Source: Clostridia bacterium (GTDB lineage Bacteria > Bacillota > Clostridia > Oscillospirales > QAMX01). Taken from it: DNA of 10,651 bases. This document shows, piece after piece, positions 6,789-10,651 of the stretch; position 1 is the stretch's first letter; each line of letters begins with the position of its first letter. The DNA is taken from positions 1 to 10,651 of the forward strand of contig JAFYNU010000289.1 of assembly GCA_017547975.1 (NCBI GenBank), written 5' to 3'. The notes under the pieces are model-generated. The model did not search any database and was not told the DNA's origin. It saw only the letters and a program-made list of their open reading frames with translations. The position numbers were made by a program, and so were the translations under genes.

Positions 6789-9131
6789 TCAGCTCCGGGC
6801 GGCCAGGTAGCCCCACTGGTAGGCATTGGGGCCGATGGATTCCTGCACGGTGTACTCGGTCTGGCAGGGATAACGGTAAACGTCCAGGTAGCTTTCGGCG
6901 CCGGGCCATACAAAGGCGCCGGGGAAGAGGTTGTCTTCCCGGAGCATGTGGATCATTTCCCCATTGGGCCAGTTCCAGCCGGAGGGACCGAACACCGTGA
7001 CCCCATCGGGGCAGGGCTGTCCGGTGATGCGGCTGTCGTGGTGAAGCACGTTTTCGGGGCAACGGGGACCCATGCCGGTGGTGTAGCAAAGGTTCGAGGG
7101 GTTGGCACCCGCCGCAAACTGGGCGGCATCAATCGCCGCGGCAAGATAGCGTTCATCCCCGGTCAGATAGTGAGCCCGGATGAGCTGTACGTTATTGGGA
7201 ATGGTGTAGAAGGAGCCATAGGGGCCGGTGCGGGTCATCTGGGGATCGCTGGTGGTCAGGCGGAAGGGGGTTTCTTCCCCAATCTTCAGCGCCCGGTCGG
7301 CGGCATCGATGATCGACTTCCGGCAGGCTTCCCGGGTTTCCGCATCCCCCATGCCCTCCGGCAGGGTGGCGTAGATAAAGGATGCTTCGTAGTTCATGGG
7401 GCTACGCAGTTCCCGGTAGAGCTTATCACAATCCTCCCGTCCGGTAAGGCGGAAGATATCGGCAGCGGCCATTTCCCGCTGGGACTTGACCCGCATGTGG
7501 GCCATGCGGTGCCACTTGTGACCCTCGGCGGCCAGCTTTTCAGCATAATCCTTTTCTGCCCAATCAAAGGCCTTCACTGCCGAATCCTCGTACACCTTGG
7601 AAAGGGCTGCGTCGCTGCGGCGCAGAGCGTAGGCGGCCCGGCCGGCGGCAGAGGCGTAGAAGTAGGCCGACCAGAAGTCGGGCTTGTAGGCGTAGGTTTT
7701 CCAGCTATCCTGCCAGCCGCACTGTCCCAGGATGGGGTGTTCTTCCTGCTCGGCACCACCGCGGATGCCTCCTTCAGGGGTCTGCAAGCGGCGGTAGAAG
7801 TCGATATTATAAAGGCCTTCGTTGATGATATCGGGGATGCCGTTGCCGCTTTCGGGAATATTGAGCTTCAGGGCATCAAAGTATGCGGGGAACATGAGGT
7901 AAAGCTCTTCCCCCATGAGGGTGGCGTGCAGGTGCTGAATGCGCCGATCCCAGTCGCAGGCATCAAAGTAGCCGCCCCAGGCGTTTTCTACCTCGATATC
8001 GGTACCCTTGCGCACCAGGTTGCCGAAGTTGCCGTTGTCGGTGCCATAGGCATTCAGGCCGTTACCGCTTTCGAAAATGGTACATTCGCTGTGGTAAATC
8101 TTTTTCCCATCCTCCGGATGGTAGCAGCGGGGACGGGTGAAATTGGAGTAGGGAGCTCCGGTTTCGATGCCGCTGCGCTGGCAGAAGAGGCCGTGCATAC
8201 TGGCCTTAAAGCCCCGGAGCCAGCTCTCTTCCACTCCAATGGTAAAGGGGAAGGAGCAACCCAGCTCGGGCACCAAAACCCGATAGGTACCGGGGGTCTG
8301 GAATTCCGAAAAATCCATCTCGTAAACAGCGCTGTTGCCACCGATGGCGGCGCCGCCGATCATGCCGGGCTTGTCATCGTGCTGCAGTGTGATGTCCCCT
8401 TCAAATACGGTATTTCCGGTTTCGTCGATCAGTTCAAATTTGGTCAATTCGTAGTCGATGCCGCCCCCAAGGCCCATCCACTGGGACAGATAGGCACGCT
8501 TTGCCGGGTCGTCGGGTCGGAATCCCACCTGGGATACGTGCACCGCTTCAGATATCTGATTTCTGGGTTCAAAACGGAATTCCACGTTGTTTTTGTCCAG
8601 CATTCCCTCCGGGAAGGAAAGCATATAGCTTTCTCCCGGAACAAATTCGGTTTCGTTTACCAGGTAAAGAATATGCTGACAGGTCTCCCGACGGTGGTTA
8701 TCCACGTATTCATCCGGGTCGGTCAGATGGACCAGGGGGTCCCCAAACAGGGAGTCCCGGCGGTCGGCATAGTCGTTGGGCTTGGTTTTGCGCCATACGG
8801 TTTTGGGAGCCACCCCGTTGATCTTGTAGCTTTGGGCGTCATCCGCAAGGGTCAGGTTCAAAGGATCCCCCTTCACCTCTTCCAGGGGGAAGCGTTTGTC
8901 TCCAAAGCGGGGGTCGGGAACCTTCACACCAATGCGTTCCCCATCCTTGCAGATCCATACCAGGTAGGGCACTCGCTTATCGGGTTCCAGGGTTTCCCCT
9001 TCTTCGGGCTGGTAAGGAATTTGAATTCCCCCTTCGATCCAGCCCTCCTGGATTTCCAGACAAAGGATATTGGGAGCCACCAGGCTGATGCCCCGCAGTT
9101 CGGGTTCGGGTCGGGTTCTGGAAATATGCAT
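6789..9131 (-). CDS. Glycoside hydrolase family 9 protein, apparently cytoplasmic
   Basis: A 780-residue GH9 enzyme. GH9 inverts beta-glycosidic bonds; members include endoglucanases, cellodextrinases and cytoplasmic exo-acting glucosidases or glucosaminidases. Layout: residues 1-190, an extra N-terminal beta-rich region I do not recognise; about 197-300, an Ig-like cellulase N-terminal domain beginning AVHVSQVGFRPDDPAKRAYL; about 305-780, the (alpha/alpha)6 catalytic domain. Catalytic landmarks: GGYFDACDWD (386-395) with Asp390 and Asp393 in place of the usual GGYHDAGD; ESGNGIPDIINEGL (427-440); GANP (675-678) followed by HH at 697-698 for the substrate-binding His region; and QESIGPNAYQWGYLAA (763-778) with Glu764 as the probable general acid. 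The N-terminus has no signal peptide, so the protein should act on imported oligosaccharides. AAGGAG precedes the start. It has its own promoter and terminator and no transporter neighbour, so substrate is open. Confidence 0.88.
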   Translation of the reverse strand: MHISRTRPEPELRGISLVAPNILCLEIQEGWIEGGIQIPYQPEEGETLEPDKRVPYLVWICKDGERIGVKVPDPRFGDKRFPLEEVKGDPLNLTLADDAQSYKINGVAPKTVWRKTKPNDYADRRDSLFGDPLVHLTDPDEYVDNHRRETCQHILYLVNETEFVPGESYMLSFPEGMLDKNNVEFRFEPRNQISEAVHVSQVGFRPDDPAKRAYLSQWMGLGGGIDYELTKFELIDETGNTVFEGDITLQHDDKPGMIGGAAIGGNSAVYEMDFSEFQTPGTYRVLVPELGCSFPFTIGVEESWLRGFKASMHGLFCQRSGIETGAPYSNFTRPRCYHPEDGKKIYHSECTIFESGNGLNAYGTDNGNFGNLVRKGTDIEVENAWGGYFDACDWDRRIQHLHATLMGEELYLMFPAYFDALKLNIPESGNGIPDIINEGLYNIDFYRRLQTPEGGIRGGAEQEEHPILGQCGWQDSWKTYAYKPDFWSAYFYASAAGRAAYALRRSDAALSKVYEDSAVKAFDWAEKDYAEKLAAEGHKWHRMAHMRVKSQREMAAADIFRLTGREDCDKLYRELRSPMNYEASFIYATLPEGMGDAETREACRKSIIDAADRALKIGEETPFRLTTSDPQMTRTGPYGSFYTIPNNVQLIRAHYLTGDERYLAAAIDAAQFAAGANPSNLCYTTGMGPRCPENVLHHDSRITGQPCPDGVTVFGPSGWNWPNGEMIHMLREDNLFPGAFVWPGAESYLDVYRYPCQTEYTVQESIGPNAYQWGYLAARS

Positions 9132-9158
9132 AGCTTTTCTCCTTTTTGTTTTTTCTTC

Positions 9159-9187
9159 ATTATATCACTTCGACAGGCAATCAGCAA
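9159..9187 (-). promoter_or_regulatory. Promoter of the GH9 gene (extended -10)
   Basis: On the - strand, TATAAT (9159-9164) is preceded by TGA, giving an extended -10 (TGnTATAAT), with a weak -35, TTGCTG (9182-9187), at 17 nt. The leader to the ATG at 9131 would be about 20-25 nt and holds the AAGGAG site. Confidence 0.65.
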
Positions 9188-9212
9188 GTACCCGGCAGGA
9201 CTATAAATGGAA

Positions 9213-9234
9213 AAATAGTAGAAATTGACTATTT
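9213..9234. repeat. Inverted repeat overlapping the pfp -35 region; possible operator
   Basis: AAATAGT (9213-9219) and ACTATTT (9228-9234) form a perfect 7-bp dyad with an 8-nt spacer. The right arm overlaps the proposed -35 of the pfp promoter and lies upstream of the divergent GH9 promoter, a position suited to a repressor. I do not recognise it as the site of a named regulator, and AT-rich promoter DNA can give such dyads by chance. Confidence 0.3.
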
Positions 9235-9260
9235 ACCTTTGGTTCAAAATGGAGTATAAT
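9232..9260 (+). promoter_or_regulatory. Promoter of pfp
   Basis: TTTACC (9232-9237), 17 nt, then a perfect TATAAT (9255-9260). Transcription would start near 9267, giving a leader of about 45 nt with AAGGAG at 9294-9299. GTTGAT (9261-9266) and ATCAAC (9285-9290) form a weak 6-bp dyad around the start point; its left arm would lie mostly outside the RNA, so any role would be as DNA. Confidence 0.7.
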
Positions 9261-9311
9261 GTTGATATCTAGGCATTTACCCAAATCAACTGTAAGGAGT
9301 GTAATTTATCC

Positions 9312-10651
9312 ATGAAACTGTCACCTCTCCAGATGGCAAGATACCAGTACAGCCCCAAGCTCCCCGGCATGCTCAGAAACGGCATTTCTGAGATCTGTGT
9401 CAAAAACGGCGGTGCCACCGAAAGCGTAGCCGATCAGGAAAAGATCCAGGCCCTCTTCCCCAACACCTACGGCAAGAACGAAATCACCTTTCAGAAGGGT
9501 CAGAACACCTCCGAAGCCAAGAAGCAGGTTGTTGGTGTTATCCTCTCCGGCGGACAGGCTCCCGGCGGACACAACGTCATCTGCGGTCTCTACGATGCAC
9601 TGAAGGCCACCGATAAGGACAACGTTCTCTACGGCTTCAAGGGCGGCCCCAGCGGTCTCCTGGAAGACGATTACATCATCTTTGACGACGAATACATCAA
9701 CGCCTTCCGTAACACCGGCGGCTTCGATATCATCGGCTCCGGCAGAACCAAGCTGGAAACCGAAGAACAGTTCGCCATCGTTGCCGAAGTTTGCAAGAAG
9801 CACGGCATCACCGCCATCGTCATCATCGGCGGCGACGACTCCAACACCAACGCCGCTGTGCTGGCCGAGTACTTCGCCGCCCACAACACCGGCGTTCAGG
9901 TCATCGGCTGCCCGAAGACCATCGACGGCGACCTCAAGAACGAGGACATCGAGTGCTCCTTCGGCTTTGACACCGCCACCAAGACCTACTCCGAGATCAT
10001 CGGCAACATCCAGCGCGACGCCAACTCCGCCAAGAAGTACTGGCACTTCGTGAAGGTCATGGGCCGCTCTGCTTCTCACGTGGCTCTGGAGTGCGCCCTG
10101 GAGACCCAGCCCAACATCTGCCTGATCGGTGAGGAAGTCGCCGCCAAGAAGATGTCCCTGGCTCAGATCGCCGATTACATCGCCGATTCCGTCGCCGCCC
10201 GCGCTGCCAAGGGCTGCAACTTCGGCGTCGCCATCATTCCGGAAGGCATCGTCGAGTTCGTGCCGGAGTTCTCCGTGCTCATCGCCGAGATCAACGAGCT
10301 GCTGGCGGGCGAGAAGACCGCTGAGTTCAACGCTCTGCCGAACTGGGACGCCAAGTACGCCTTCATCGAGGCCGGCCTGACCAAGGAGTCCATGTCCGTC
10401 TTTGCCATCCTGCCCCAGAGCATTCAGCAGCAGCTGTTCCTGGAGCGCGACCCGCACGGCAACGTTCAGGTTTCCCTGATCGAGTCTGAGAAGCTCTTCT
10501 CCGTGATGGTGAAGAACATCCTGGCCGCCCGCAAGGCTGCTGGCACCTACGCCGGCAAGTTCTCCGCGCTGCATCACTTCCTGGGCTACGAAGGCCGCTG
10601 CGCTTTCCCGTCCAACTTCGATGCTGACTACTGCTACTCCCTGGGCTACAA
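9312..10651 (+). CDS. pfp: Pyrophosphate-dependent 6-phosphofructokinase (3' end outside window)
   Basis: Long-form (usually about 550 residues) PPi-dependent phosphofructokinase, which reversibly phosphorylates fructose 6-phosphate with PPi in glycolysis. The first 446 residues are present, with no stop before the window edge. Landmarks: LSGGQAPGGHN (78-88) in the nucleotide/PPi-binding loop; GGDDSNTNA (173-181), where Asp176 replaces the Gly of ATP-dependent enzymes (GGDGS) and marks PPi use; PKTIDGDLKN (201-210) with Lys202 for PPi and Asp205 as the catalytic base; MGRSASH (250-256) for substrate binding; and HHFLGYEGRC (421-430). The ATG at 9312 is preceded by AAGGAG with a rather long 12-nt gap; the next in-frame ATG is codon 8 and has no better site. 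Codon use changes sharply near 9860 (see findings), so the 3' part may come from another lineage. Confidence 0.95.
   Translation, partial: MKLSPLQMARYQYSPKLPGMLRNGISEICVKNGGATESVADQEKIQALFPNTYGKNEITFQKGQNTSEAKKQVVGVILSGGQAPGGHNVICGLYDALKATDKDNVLYGFKGGPSGLLEDDYIIFDDEYINAFRNTGGFDIIGSGRTKLETEEQFAIVAEVCKKHGITAIVIIGGDDSNTNAAVLAEYFAAHNTGVQVIGCPKTIDGDLKNEDIECSFGFDTATKTYSEIIGNIQRDANSAKKYWHFVKVMGRSASHVALECALETQPNICLIGEEVAAKKMSLAQIADYIADSVAARAAKGCNFGVAIIPEGIVEFVPEFSVLIAEINELLAGEKTAEFNALPNWDAKYAFIEAGLTKESMSVFAILPQSIQQQLFLERDPHGNVQVSLIESEKLFSVMVKNILAARKAAGTYAGKFSALHHFLGYEGRCAFPSNFDADYCYSLGY

Noticed and set aside
6630..9206. 858-codon open frame on the + strand opposite the GH9 gene
   Set aside because: It is a codon-bias shadow. 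The - strand frame carries ordered GH9 motifs, a promoter, ribosome site and terminator, while the + strand translation is low-complexity Gly/Val/His-rich with no recognisable domain.
9225..9260. TTGACT (9225-9230) as the -35 of the pfp promoter
   Set aside because: The distance to TATAAT would be 24 nt, far beyond the usable range; TTTACC at 17 nt is the better partner.
9321..10577. 418-codon open frame on the - strand opposite pfp
   Set aside because: The + strand frame is unmistakably phosphofructokinase with all active-site motifs; the reverse frame is a Gly/Asp/Val-rich mirror of it.

Overview
The window reads as a chromosomal stretch of a GC-rich, anaerobic Firmicute of the class Clostridia, probably from a gut or similar habitat. 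The evidence is a PPi-dependent phosphofructokinase, a LeuRS of the clostridial type with KMGKR in place of KMSKS, a NusG_II/Gx-transporter/ApbE cluster typical of Firmicutes, AAGGAG-type ribosome binding sites and TATAAT promoters. Most genes prefer GAA for Glu and CCC for Pro. There are no mobile elements, CRISPR arrays, tRNAs or rRNAs, and no gene-free stretch longer than 180 bases.

Layout. (1) Bases 1-1609, + strand: the 3' part of leuS, ending at a strong hairpin terminator that lies between it and the convergent next gene. (2) Bases 1682-6653, - strand: six tightly spaced genes behind one good promoter (6684-6712). In transcription order they encode a NusG domain II membrane-anchored protein, a Gx transporter family membrane protein and an ApbE flavin-transferase lipoprotein (joined by 4-nt overlaps), then, after 29 nt, a DegT-family PLP aminotransferase, an M55 (DppA-like) metallopeptidase and an amidohydrolase_2-family hydrolase (gaps of 12 and 13 nt). 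(3) Bases 6789-9131, - strand: a single-gene unit for a family-9 glycoside hydrolase without a signal peptide, with its own promoter and terminator. (4) Bases 9312-10651, + strand: pfp, divergent from the hydrolase gene and running off the window.

Functionally, the first half of the six-gene unit is a membrane/extracytoplasmic flavin module; its first two members resemble the EetA/EetB pair of Gram-positive flavin-based extracellular electron transfer loci. The second half is a cytoplasmic cassette of amino-group and peptide or amide chemistry with no assignable substrate. The GH9 enzyme probably cleaves imported oligosaccharides in the cytoplasm, and Pfp feeds the resulting sugar phosphate into PPi-linked glycolysis.

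The most striking irregularity is inside pfp: near base 9860 synonymous codon use switches abruptly (Glu GAA to GAG, Pro CCC to CCG, Leu CTC to CTG, Arg AGA to CGC) while the protein stays perfectly in frame. This suggests either intragenic recombination with a relative or a chimeric assembly join at the conserved active-site sequence.
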